Origin: Spisula solida
Taxonomy: Eukaryota; Mollusca; Bivalvia; Venerida; Mactridae
Direction: 5' to 3'
Assembly: GCA_947247005.1 (NCBI GenBank)
Contig: OX365948.1
Location: 7,626,001 to 7,690,000, forward strand
DNA length: 64,000 nucleotides
Shown here: positions 39,001-48,900 of the stretch, in pieces
Layout of the letters: each line of letters begins with the position of its first letter
Position numbering within the stretch: the stretch's first letter is position 1
Notes under the pieces: model-generated
The model's database searches: none
Seen by the model: the letters and a program-made list of their open reading frames with translations, nothing else
Told to the model about the DNA's origin: nothing
Translations under genes and position numbers: made by a program

Positions 39001-42000
39001 GACCTTGTGCAAACCAGCAGTTACCTGCAACTAATTATGCTGAGCGTCAATCATGGGTGACATACACATACGATTTTTAATGACTTTGATGTGTCGCAGC
39101 CTGGGATCAGACCCGATACCTGGAAGCGGACGATCTACTATTTGGCAATTAACGAGGACAGCGATTTTTTTTGCCTCTTTGGGAAAGGGTCCGGGTCCGT
39201 TCAGATTGGGTATGTTCGCGTCGTGACAACTTGAAATTGGGAAAGTCCATGAAGCAGAAAGGCCAAATAAAACAGAACAAGAGGGCCCAAAGGGCCCTAG
39301 GTCGCTCACCTGTCGTACTAGTGCATGCACACACCTATGGTGACCCTACACATTTTCTGAATAAGATTTAAGGAAATTCAGCCTCTATTGCAAGTTTATG
39401 ATTTGACCATGTTACCTAGCTTTTGACCCCAGATGACTTAATTAATATCAAACTTATACTAGATTGGGTTGAGATGATCATTAGGACCAAATTTCATAAA
39501 GATTAAGTCGAAATTGTGACCTCTGGTGACTACACAGTTTTTCTATGATCTGACCTATAATTTAAACAAAATATATTGGAAAAAATTATTTTCCTCCATA
39601 TAACTGTACAAATAAATGGTATAAAGACAAAACAATACCTAAATACTTAAAAAAATAAAAATAAAAATTATGGTTCCAGTGGGGTTTGAACCCACGACCC
39701 TCAGGAAAATGTCAATTGACATTGTGACCTTGTTTTTGACCCCAGATGACCCAAAATCGAACTTGGCCTAGATTTTGTTGACATAATCATTGTGACAAAG
39801 TTTCGTTAAGATTAAAATGAAATTGTAACCTCTGGTGACTACACAAGGTTTTTCTATGATTTGACCTATAATTTAAACAAAATATTTTGGAAAAAATATT
39901 TTTTTCCATATTACTGTACAAATACATGCTATAAAGACAAAACAATACCTAAACAGTTAAAAAAAAAAATTATGGTTCCAGTGGGGGTTGAACCCACGGC
40001 CCTCAGGAAAATGTCGGTTGAAATTGTGATTTTTATAGTTGACATTGTGACCTTGTTTTTGATCCCAGATGACCCAAAATCGCACTGGACTTAGATTTTG
40101 TTGACATGATCATTGTGACAAAGTTTCATTAAAATTAAGTTGAAATTGTAACCTCTGGTGACTACACAAGGTTTTTCTATATTTTGACCTAGTGACCTAG
40201 TTTTTGACCTCAGATGACCCAATATCGAACTTGACCTTGATTTTGTTGAGATGATCATTGTGACCAAGTTTCATAAAGATTAGGCCAAAATTGTGACCTC
40301 TAGAGAGGACACAACCCAATTGTTGACGGACGGACAGACGGACGGACGGACGACGGACGAAGAGTGATCACAAAAGCTCACTCTGTCACTTTGTGACAGG
40401 TGAGCTAAAAAGAGATTACATGTGAATGTTTACTGGTTTCGTTGAACTTGTATGCTTGACCTCTTGTCAAAAATGTTCATAACTTTATCATTTTAAGTCC
40501 GATTTTGAAAATATTTTTTTTAAATTGTTTAGCGGACCCTAATAAAGAAGGGAAAAAATCACAGGAGGATCGTTCAATAACTTGAACTTACCACCAACTG
40601 TAGGCACAAACTTGGCAGGTTTCACAGCTTGAAAAGGATTAGATTTAGTAGATGCAGAGCCGCTACCATTAGTTCCCTCACCTGCAATTCAAATATGCAA
40701 TAAAATGCAATCAAACTATAATAAATACATGTGCTGAGCTTATCGTAACAGATAAAGAGTTTACATGATTAATTTCCCATTGATGAACCTTTCAATAAGC
40801 ATTTTATTAAATTCATTTGTACGTCAAATGATAAGTTTGTACATGGTGCAAATGTTCCAACTAAACCCCTTTGTTGTTATTATATTCTGTTGAAAGTATA
40901 CAAAACTGACAAGTATAAGTAAATAAAGCAAAACTGATTTGTCAAAGTAAAGAATGAAATCTTCCTGTATGTAACTTGATTACTAATATTAAGGTCAGTC
41001 ATTCATTTACACAACATTGCAAATTCTCTCATTAATTTCTTAGTTTAACAGATAATATGCATAATGAGTATGTAGCTTAGTGAATAAGTTATAGGTTCTC
41101 AGTGTCATTTTATCGAATTAAAATGTTTAAAACAATAAAAATATGATATTACTTTGCATAGAAGTGACAGACCTAAATAAACTTGACTGTACTGCACATA
41201 AATAAATAAACACATAAGCAGACTGTACGGTACATACATAAACTGACTGTACTGTACATACATAAACACATAAACAGATTGTATGGTACATACATAAACT
41301 GACTGTACGATACATACATCAACAGACTGTACAGTACATACATAAACACATAAACAGACTACGATATACATAAACACATAAACAGACTGTACGATACATA
41401 CATATACACATAAACAGACTGAACGGTACATACATAAACACATAACAGACTACGATATATACATAAACACATAAACAGACTGTACGATATATACATAAAC
41501 ACATAAACAGACTGAACGGTACATACATAAACAGACTACGATATATACATAAACACATAAACAGACTGTATGTTACATACATAAACACATAAACAGACTG
41601 TACGGTACATACATAAACACATAAACAGACTACGATATATACATATACACATAAACAGACTGTACGATACATATATAAACACATAAACAGACTGAACGGT
41701 ACATACATAAACACATAAACAGGCTGTACGATACATACATAAACACATAAACAGACTGAACGGTACATACATAAACACATAAACAGACTGAACGGTACAT
41801 ACATAAACACATAAACAGACTGTACGGTACATACATAAACACATAAGCAGACTGTACGGTACATACATAAACACATAAACCGACTGTACGGTACATACAT
41901 AAACAGACTGTATGGTACATACATAAACAGACTGTACGGTACATACATAAACACATAAACAGGCTGTACAGAACATACATAAACAGACTGTACGGTTCAT

Positions 42001-45000
42001 ACATAACCACATAAGCAGACTGTACGGTACATACCTGATGCTGATGATACTTCCGTCTCCTACAATATCAAAGTAAGAATGAAACTAGAAATGTGCCCAT
42101 GAAACATGGGTGCCCCCATTATACCGCATATCATTTCAAATAGGGAAGGTGTCAGAGAGGAAAAGCAGGTTGAGGTAACATCATTATTCAATTTCTCAAG
42201 CCTCATGGACTAAAATTATATTAACAAGAGGGCCCTTGGCCCTAGGTCGCTCACCAGTTTTAGCAGTACAAAAGACCTGTGATTTGACCTAGTTCTTGGC
42301 CTCATATGACGCAATTTCGCACTTGACCTAGATTTTGTTGAGATGATCACTCTAACCAAGTTTTCATAAGGATTAGGCTAAAATTGTGACCTGTAGTGAC
42401 TATGCAAGGTTTTTCTATGATTTGACCTTGTGACCTAGTTTTTGACCCCGGATGACCCAATATCGAACTTGACCTAGATTTTGTTGTGATGATCATTGTG
42501 ACCAAGTTTCGTAAAAATTGGGTCAAAATTGTGACCTGTAGTGACTACACTAGATTTTTCTATGATTTGACCTTGTGACCTAGTTTTTGACCCCAGATGA
42601 CCCAATATCGAACTTGACCTAGATTCTGTTGAAATGATCATTGTGACCATGTTTCATAAAGATTAGGCCAAAATTGTAACCTCCAATGACTAAACAAAGT
42701 TTTTCTATGATTTGACCTTGTGACCTAGTTTTTGACCCCGGATGACCCGATATCGAACTTGACATAGATTTCGTTGTGATGATCATTGTGACCAAGTTTC
42801 ATAAAGATTAGTTAAAATTGTGACCTGTAGTGACTACACAAGGTTTTTCTATGATTTGACCTTGTGACCAGTTTTTGACCTGAGATGGCCCAATATTGAA
42901 CTTGACCTAGATTTTGTTGAAATGATCATTGTGAACAAGTTCCATAAAGATTAGTTAAAATTGTGACCTCTAGTGACTACACAAGGTTTTTCTATGATTT
43001 GACCTTGTGATCTAGTTTTTGACCACAGATGACCCAATATCGAGCTTAACCTAGATTTTGTTGAGATGATCATTTTGACCAAGCTTCATAAAGATTAGAC
43101 TAAAATTGTGACCTAGTGACTACACAAGGTTTTTTTTATAATTTGACCTTGTGACCTAGTTTTTGACCCCGGATGACCCAATATCTAACTTGACCTTGAT
43201 TTTATTGACTTGATCATTGTGACAAAGTTTCATAAAGATTAGGTCATAATTGTGACCTCTAGTGACTACACAAGGTTTTTCTATGATTTGACCTTGTGAC
43301 CTAGTGTTTGACCCCGTATGACCCAATATCGAACTTGACCTAGATTTTGTTGAGATGATTATTGTGACCAAGTTTCACAATGATTAGGCTAAAACTGTGA
43401 CCTCTAGTGTCTACACAAGTAAATTGTGGCCGGACAACGGACGAAGAGTGATCACAAAAGCTCACCCTGTCACAAAGTGACAGGTGCGCTAAAAAGTGTG
43501 GGGGTATGAACCAACTCCACAAAAACAAAAATAAAGTTTAATATAGCATGGGTATAATACTGCTAACCATGTATACAAAGTTAAAGTGAACAAAGATTAA
43601 AAATATAATTCTAACACGATCCGCGGATTAATCCATATAAACATAGAGAAATCCAGAGCATGTATTATTACCGCAATAAAACATGGTACATCAAATTGGC
43701 TGTTACTATTTACACCCCGTATCATGTGACATATTTATGAATGAACGAACGTAAACTTTATAGTAAAAACTTCAACGGATCGCGAGTTGCACGAGTATCC
43801 AGTGTTACAGCTATGATGCATCCATTTTTAGAAACTCCAATATCCTCTCGAAATTAAGATTCATGGAAACTTCTGATAATCAATTCATTTATATTTTTCA
43901 TTTCATGAAATAGATACACTATACTCGTGTTATTAAAATTGCTTCAATCTTTAAAATGTGTTATTTCCTTCAGAAAATTACGAAGGTCGTTTTCATTAAC
44001 GAGGGAGGTAATTGTACCAGCTAATAAGCCACTCAATTTCAGCATGGAATTATGTTCAATGTGAAATGGGTGAAAATTTCTTAAACATGACACAGTTGAG
44101 TGGCCACTGATTACAAGTGTAGTGTGAATTCTTGTGACTAAATTAACTTATCTTTGCAGGTCTGATTAAAGGCCATTTTATAATTAAAATATTATAATTA
44201 GAAATAACTGTTAAACACAAATATGGTCCCTAGTCCCAACTCAAAGACCGTTAGTGGTTCAAAGGACTGATTGATCCAAGATTTAGGAGCAGTATCAATG
44301 CTTATGAATATGACAACTTTGATAAATCATTTAATGTTTAAAGAATCAGAAACTTACATCAGAAGAATCGACAGTTTGTCCCGTGTCTGGACATGCTCTT
44401 ATACCACTGTGCGTCTCTGAAATGATAAATATTACGGCAATATGATAATATTGTTCATAAACATATGCTAGTGAAATCTTTCTAAATACCTGCTGTACAC
44501 AAAATAAAGAAATCAGTTAAACTTAGGTACAAACTTGTAACATGTCAACAATAAGAGGTGGCTGGCTCAATTCCAGTCAAGGTATGAGGATAGAGATAAC
44601 CCAGTCACATCACTGGATCGTTCACATCCCTGGGTCCTTGCACCATCCTTAATGACCTTATACTCCCAGCAAGAAAGCTAAACCTGACCATCCCAACAAT
44701 TTAGGTAAACAAAGGATTTGGATAAAAACGTAAATGGATGACACTTAAGGTGAAGTTTGTTTCATCTATACGGAACTCTGCATGTAGCCTAGTTGTTTTC
44801 AAACTACAGGAACAGCTCTACAAATGACAATGTTATTGATTATATAGGATGGCGTTCACTGTTATATCGCAGTATCAACAAGGTGGCAAATCATTCGACT
44901 TGTGCAAAACAATGTCGCTCTCACAACAGGCCTAAAAGGTAAACAAACGGTGGTTTTCGAAGATAAAATATTTGAATTCTTTATTTTTGTTTAATGGGAC

Positions 45001-47607
45001 ATAGCCGAGTCTTTATGTCAGCATGCACCTCCGGTGATATAACATGTGTGCGAATCTGCTGATTACCTGGCCAAACTGTAATGATTTCACAACTTGCATA
45101 TTTCAAAAGTGCCTGAAATCCCACCCAAGACGTTGGGTCCTTGATAAATGACCAACTGGGCATAGTTAGTTTGGTTGTTTCTAAGCATATACAGTAGAGG
45201 TAATATAGCGAAAACTGATGTTTTTCATCAACCTGTCAAAATGAGTATCATTTCACTTACCGAGTGTTCTTGTAATTTGTTTATTTTTAAGAAGGTTTGC
45301 ATTGAAGTTTTAAAATTAATTCACTGGTTGTTGCTACTGGACAATGCTTATTGAATAACAACAGAAACTTTTTAAAAAGAGGGCCCATTTCTAGAATATC
45401 ATTGACTTTTGACAAGTGTCGATAATTGGTTCCGAACATGTTCCTTATTGTGCAACCAAATTGACCCTAAAAACCATGACGTCGGCTGTTTATATCATCG
45501 TACTACAAAATGTAAACAGTCCAAAATAAAAGAGGAAAATTGGGTTTGTTATCATAAAAACATCAATTTATTTCACATATTTGTGAAGAAAAAATATCAC
45601 TGATTATGTCCAAAAAACTGTCAATAATTGGTTCCACGAGACTAGCTCTTTAGTTCAGAGACGAACCTAGCTTCAATAAGGTGAAATTTTAATGACTTGA
45701 TTTACACATTTCTCAAGTTATCGTGAAAAATATGCCAAAAGTATCCGGTTGTAAGACGCCAGCCAGTAAGGCAAACACACACATAGAAATAATATGTGTC
45801 AATATCTGGGCATTTTTAATGATCATTTGCGGATGACACAAAGATATTCACAGAGGTCAAGACAGAGGAAGACAGACATAAGCTACAAACTGATCTAGAT
45901 GCACTACAAAGATGGTCTGACGTCTGGCTGCTAAAATACCATCCAAACAAATGCAAAGTATTAAGAATAGTGAATAAAAAACAACCACAAGATGAGAACT
46001 CATTTGACGATTACATGACTGCCACAGATGGGGGTAAAACTACATTAGAAATCCCAAATAGTGATAAGGACATTGGCGTAGAAGCAGACAGTCTCTTGAA
46101 CTTTGAACACCACATGCAGCAAAAAGTCAACAAGGCAAATGGAATAATGGGCTTGATTAGAAGAACATACACATATTTGGATGAACACAGTTTTAAATAC
46201 TTGTTCCAGGCATAAGTAAGACCAAACCTTGAATACGCACAAGCAGTGTGGTCACCATACAAAGAAAAGGACATTGACATCATCGAAAACGTTCAAAGAG
46301 CCTCAAAATCCATACCGAGTTTACATAACCTTGAATACACAGAAAGATGGAAGAAACTGAAGATGCCAACTTTGAATTATAGAAGACTGAGGGGAGATAT
46401 GATAGGTGTTTAAAATAGTGAAAGGGATTTACAATATTAACGTCACTGAAGGATTTTTATAAACAAGCCATACACACAAGCACGGATATACACAGAATGT
46501 ATTTCCGTGACACAAGAGGACATAATCTGAAACTTAAGAAGAAACAATTTAAAACCAATAAGAGAAAATTCTACTTCTCCAACAGAATCGTAGATGCATG
46601 GAATAGCCTACCACAAACTGTAGTATCTGCTGATAAAGTGAAACAATTTGAAATTAGATTAGATAAACATTTGGGGGACCAAGAACTGAAATTCACCTAT
46701 AAAGTAGATCTTACATTCACAAGTGCAAGATGCGACAAGTTGATTGTAATTTGAGGAGAAAAAGTATCTACCCAGTGCAGGACTCGAACCCAAGACCCCT
46801 GCTTGCAAGTCAGGTGCTCTACCAACTGAGCTAACCGGGCTACTGGCTCATAAATCACAACACTCCTCCTCACTTTAACCTTGAAGGCTTGAACTGTCAG
46901 TGGAATCTAATCTTGAGCAGGGCATCAACTGTTCAGATTCCAACAGAGTATAGCCCTTGCAGCCGCATGCTCTTTCACCTTGTTCCACAGACATAGCCCG
47001 CAACTGTCCAAGTTTACCTCGTCGCCATTATTGTAATTTGAGGAGAAAAATTATCTACCCAATGCAGGACTCGAACCCACGACCCCCTGCTTGCAAGTCA
47101 GGCGCTCTACCAACTGAGCTAACCGGGCTACTGGCTCATAAATCACAACAAGATAAATACACAAGAAGAAGAGGTGGATATAGAGGTTTTACAACCTGCG
47201 TCCACGGAAGATCCTAAGGTATCATTTTATAAAGATAAAAACATATGAACCAATAGATTTGTACAAAAAACACCAACAAACGCTGAGCATAACTTCGTAG
47301 TGTGAGTATAAATTACATTTATGGCGAAGTGTAAACTGGAAACTCGATTAGCACAGTACTATATGCATTGAACTAATTGTTTCTTCTTATAAAAAATACC
47401 CCACCCACCAAAATCAGCATTGAAAATATATTGGACGGAACTAATGACATTAAAGTTACCACATGGTACATGAATTAAGATTATTTTGTCAGTAGATTCT
47501 TGTATATTTTATATTTCTTAAGTTTGGCTTGTCATGAAGGCAACACATGAGTAGAAAGACGAGAAAACTCGTGTTTATTTGGCGCTAATCTTACCAGAAT
47601 CGGCCAT
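30040..47607 (-). CDS. RANBP3: Ran-binding protein 3 (RanBD protein), 14 coding exons
   Basis: Family role: nuclear RanGTP-binding cofactor of CRM1/exportin-1 export. Minus-strand exons in order: 47607-47595, 44416-44358, 42059-42035, 40681-40592, 38101-37955, 35256-35173, 34492-34330, 33532-33448, 32836-32665, 32209-32091, 31595-31475, 31045-30909, 30615-30452, 30121-30040. All junctions are GT-AG and in phase, giving 486 residues. The start ATGGCCGATTCTG encodes MADS, like the MAD.. start of vertebrate RANBP3. Residues 237-242 are FVFGEN, with related motifs at ILGQNLTEKV and GENLFQT. The RanBD (about 300-418) includes VEVVTGEENESNVLQ, WVERGRGLLRLND and VMRTQGCLRLILNTKIWPGM. The C-terminal tail is basic then acidic (KRKAEPESP, KKTKKSDDE). 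The 163-nt exon has an in-frame tandem duplication (STVNPAS twice). The 25-nt third exon has its donor at the edge of a large minisatellite. Splicing beyond 30045 to 28494 is possible. Confidence 0.92.
30111..30206 (-). repeat. Duplicated acceptor of the RANBP3 last coding exon
   Basis: The acceptor 'ttctaatgtatattacag|GAAATCA' used at 30121 is repeated 66 bp upstream with its acceptor at 30187, and a partial third copy (ttctgaatgatttc) lies near 30250. Use of the 30187 copy would read GAAATCATTCAGAAAGCGTTGA and stop within a few codons, so the inner copy is the coherent one. Confidence 0.8.
31085..31312. repeat. Interspersed repeat fragment in RANBP3 intron 11
   Basis: Contains 'gggccataactctggcaaaa', 'tcaagtttcattgaaatctg' and the end 'ctcgcccactctatgtggga'. 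This is the style of the other short molluscan-type repeats here. Related phrases occur near 27100-27190 ('tgtgacatccatccagacag'). Not coding. Confidence 0.5.
31681..31828. repeat. 37-bp tandem repeat, four copies, RANBP3 intron 10
   Basis: Exactly four near-identical units beginning 'ttcctacaactatccattta' and ending 'aaataccataaag'. On the minus strand the array lies 85 bp upstream of the exon at 31595-31475, close to where its branch point would be. Confidence 0.93.
32395..32632. repeat. Interspersed repeat fragment in RANBP3 intron 9
   Basis: Contains 'acccttcggtctattcattc', 'gcaaagtttgaggatcctaa' and 'catcaaagattgggggcata'. It has a run of about ten C just before it. Similar in style to other non-coding elements of this window; the family is not identified. 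Confidence 0.4.
34690..34805 (-). repeat. tRNA-derived SINE-like unit in RANBP3 intron 6
   Basis: On the minus strand 'ccagcctagtgatagaatgt' and 'gacaggtctcgggttcaata' reproduce the box A/box B spacing seen at 6178 and 6595. A relative lies at about 39000-39135 ('cctgggatcagacccgatac'). Confidence 0.5.
35691..36098. repeat. 37-bp tandem repeat in RANBP3 intron 5
   Basis: About eleven units with 'gaactgagctgtgtatcgga' and 'gtaataattctctgagaga'. Each unit contains a small palindrome 'ttctctgagagaa' / 'ttctccgagagaa'. The 37-bp period and absence of stops create two artefactual minus-strand ORFs. Confidence 0.92.
36190..36770. repeat. Interspersed repeat with 'cccccgc' / 'gcggggg' ends, split by a MITE
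   Basis: Left end 'acatggccatcccccgct', right end 'cttcggcgggggataataa'. Two internal units share 'aaaactgggtcatatagagt' and 'cttctc.tagttgccatctat'. The MITE at 36549-36685 lies in the second unit. Confidence 0.65.
36549..36685. mobile_element. 137-bp palindromic MITE, hAT-like
   Basis: The ends CACAGGTAACTGTATCAT and ATGATACAGTTACCTGTG are perfect inverted repeats. An extended inner arm reads 'gataaagagtaaa' against 'tttactctttata', with an AT-only centre. Flanks are an exact 8-bp direct repeat GTTATGCT (36541-36548 and 36686-36693), a target duplication length typical of hAT. A right-end relative appears at about 54256-54273 ('aatgatacagttacctgtgg'). Confidence 0.88.
38240..38720. repeat. 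Interspersed repeat with 'ttgtatgccc' inverted ends
   Basis: The left end 'cttgtatgccccgtt' and right end 'ggcagggcatacaaaa' form short inverted repeats. Two internal units of about 165 bp share 'catggctttgacaatg', 'gtttatgatggtaaacaagt' and 'actttgaaaatatttga'. It lies in RANBP3 intron 4. Confidence 0.7.
39276..40411 (+). repeat. 'Gaccaagtttcat' family repeat, about 1.1 kb
   Basis: Starts 'acaagagggcccaaagggcc', 'ctaggtcgctcacctgtcgt' and ends 'ctttgtgacaggtgagctaa', giving inverted ends ctcacctgtc/gacaggtgag. The core has several units of 150-300 bp with 'gacctagtttttgacc', 'cagatgacccaaaatcgaac' and 'gtttcataaagatta'. The tRNA T-arm-like phrase 'ggttccagtgggg.ttgaacc' occurs twice (39672, 39974). 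A 'gacggacggacgg' run lies near the right end. Confidence 0.8.
41176..42034 (-). repeat. 32-bp minisatellite starting at the RANBP3 exon 3 donor
   Basis: About 25 units; on the minus strand each reads 'gtatgtaccgtacagtctgt' then 'ttatgtgttt'. The array abuts exon 42059-42035 so that the donor GTATGT of that exon is the first six bases of the first unit. Every unit thus repeats a donor-like GTATGT and an acceptor-like 'cgtacag'. Stop-free frames give long spurious minus-strand ORFs rich in Cys, Val and Tyr. Confidence 0.93.
42222..43496 (+). repeat. 'Gaccaagtttcat' family repeat, about 1.27 kb
   Basis: Begins 'caagagggcccttggcccta', 'ggtcgctcacc' and ends 'aaagtgacaggtgcgctaaa'. It contains about eight head-to-tail units near 150 bp with 'gtgactacacaaggtttttc', 'tatgatttgaccttgtgacc' and 'gatgatcattgtgaccaagt'. 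The units are more similar to each other than to those at 39276, suggesting local homogenisation. Confidence 0.82.
46769..46840 (-). tRNA. tRNA-like sequence (anticodon position UGC) in a retroelement terminal repeat
   Basis: On the minus strand it starts GCCCGGTTAGCTCAGTTGGT and has a seven-base loop CTTGCAA (U33, then TGC), a T-loop TTCGAGT and a pairing acceptor end. There is an A-G mismatch at the base of the anticodon stem and a mismatch in the T stem. The body resembles tRNA-Lys more than tRNA-Ala. It is most likely a mobile tRNA-derived sequence rather than a working tRNA gene. Confidence 0.5.
47056..47128 (-). tRNA. tRNA-like sequence, second terminal repeat copy
   Basis: Second copy of the tRNA-like sequence, one base longer in the variable region, with a T stem that pairs fully if wobble pairs are allowed. 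Same TGC at the anticodon position and the same anticodon-stem mismatch. The box A (TAGCTCAGTTGGTAGAGC) and box B (GGGTTCGAGTCC) sequences are intact, so RNA polymerase III transcription is possible. Confidence 0.5.
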
Positions 47608-48330
47608 CTTTGAAGCCAAACCAAGTCACGTGACTGGTCCAAAAATATCTTTGTAAATAAATAAATACACGTGGTTTGAGATTCACATTTCGCGCGCGTT
47701 TTGTTAATTGACAAGAGTTGAAGAAGTAAAATGTTTGATACGCAGTGATATTTTATAAAGATTTAGATCTACTGCATATTTGAAAAAATAACAATAATAT
47801 AGCACGAATCAAAGGGCTAAAAAATCACCTAATGAGTTAAAAAGGTTCATTCTAAGAGACGAAAATGTGTATTTTTCTTCTGTGAATTAAATACCTTTTT
47901 TGCAGAATAACCCATAAGTTTCAGATATCATTTTATTGCTAAAAGTTCAAATAATCTAAATCCACCAGTGTTTTTGCTATATTCACTTGTCATAAAAAAT
48001 ATTTATAAAAAGGTAAAATAATTACATATATGTGGCAGGAATGGTTTTATTCCTATGTAAACTTTAGTATTAAATTTTACAATGTACAGTATTTACCATG
48101 TTTACAATTATGAGCAGGGTGGGGTTTATAGTTGTTTAAATACATACTGCGCAATTAGTGACGTCATATAACAGGGTTATTAGTAAATATTCTTAATTAA
48201 TTGGCGAACTTCACTGCTGTAACAATTGGTAAACTGGAAATATTTTAGGGTTAAACTGTCATAGAATAAATAATGGATAAATCCCAAGCTTGGTGGGTAC
48301 CTTTAAAAGAAGAACCTAAATTGAAATAAA
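47608..48330 (-). promoter_or_regulatory. Upstream flank of RANBP3
   Basis: Immediately upstream of the ATG at 47607 the sequence contains 'agtcacgtgact' (a CACGTG E-box palindrome) and, about 85 bp upstream, a CpG-rich patch 'cgcgcgcg' at 47692-47699. No TATA box at a standard distance was recognised. The transcription start is not visible; the assignment is by position only. Beyond 47800 the sequence is AT-rich with nothing recognised. Confidence 0.35.
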
Positions 48331-48519
48331 CCTCAGTTAAGCAATCTTATAATAAGGGATTTAGTTCCGACATAAAATATGACCATGATCCTCATGCCAG
48401 CTTTCCTAACACACCAGGGATTAGGGATCAACCTTATGGGGCACCACAACCGACTGAAGGTGACTTTAACATTCCAATACTGTCCCCAAGATACCATTAA
48501 TATAATTCCCCTCATGTTG

Positions 48520-48900
48520 AACCGAGGCTGACCTCGATGCCTATGTATGAACCTCAACCAATTAATAATCATGGTTTTCAAAGAGAGACAACCATGTCCA
48601 TCCACCTCAACCAATTAATAATCCTGGTTTTCAAAGGGAGACAACCATGCCTATGTATCAGCCCAAACCAACTAATATCCATGGTCCTGGGAATTATAGT
48701 TATTTACAGACAACCATGCCTATAGACCATTCGCATAATTCCAGACACAGGTTGCATAAGGTTAAAGAACCCCTGAAAGGTTTGATCGGGTGTCTACGGA
48801 TTGGCGGGATTACATAGTTCACTTTGAGCGGCCAAGATATGATGGCACAATATCATTGTGTAAACGTCATGGGTTGGAAACGCGGGTTAGTTAATAAATC
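48520..48900 (+). pseudogene. Degraded Ty3/gypsy gag-like fragment
   Basis: In shifting plus frames it reads a Pro/Gln/Met-rich stretch with a duplicated unit ('caaccaattaataatc.tggttttcaaag'), then STDWRDYIVHF, a phrase typical of gypsy Gag N-terminal regions. Several stops and frameshifts are present. It lies 2.6 kb upstream of a gypsy pol relic of the same orientation, with a minus-strand LINE between them, so both may belong to one element. Confidence 0.45.

Larger units (their letters stand above)
46740..47147 (-). mobile_element. 408-bp TRIM-like retroelement with tRNA-like LTRs
   Basis: Two direct terminal repeats of 120 bp (46740-46859 and 47028-47147) enclose 168 bp, and a 5-bp target duplication ACAAG lies at 46735-46739 and 47148-47152. 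Read on the minus strand, the upstream repeat is followed at once by TGGCGACGAGG (47027-47017), which looks like a primer-binding site. The downstream repeat is preceded by a purine-rich 'aaagtgaggaggagtgt', which looks like a polypurine tract. Each terminal repeat contains a tRNA-like sequence with A and B boxes. No protein is encoded. The alternative is a SINE dimer, but PBS, PPT and 5-bp duplication favour an LTR element. Confidence 0.65.
45829..47240 (+). pseudogene. CR1/Jockey-like LINE 3' fragment in RANBP3 intron 1
   Basis: A 5'-truncated non-LTR reverse transcriptase. It begins just before the catalytic FADD motif (FADDTKIFTEV), then WLLKYHPNKCKVLRI, then after a stop at 46213-46215 the phrase VRPNLEYAQAVWSPY, and a C-terminal part with VDAWNSLPQTVV at about 46590. 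The frame is broken by the stop and by shifts near 46400. Between 46740 and 47147 it is interrupted by a small LTR-type element; the LINE frame resumes at 47153. It is an inactive relic. Confidence 0.8.

Noticed and set aside
41105..42012. Minus-strand ORFs of 112-211 codons in the 32-bp array
   Set aside because: Same artefact: a simple tandem repeat without stops, overlapping in several frames, located in a RANBP3 intron.
46769..47128. A pair of functional nuclear tRNA-Ala(UGC) genes
   Set aside because: Both copies share stem mismatches and lie in identical flanks that form terminal repeats of a mobile element; the tRNA body looks Lys-like while the loop reads TGC.
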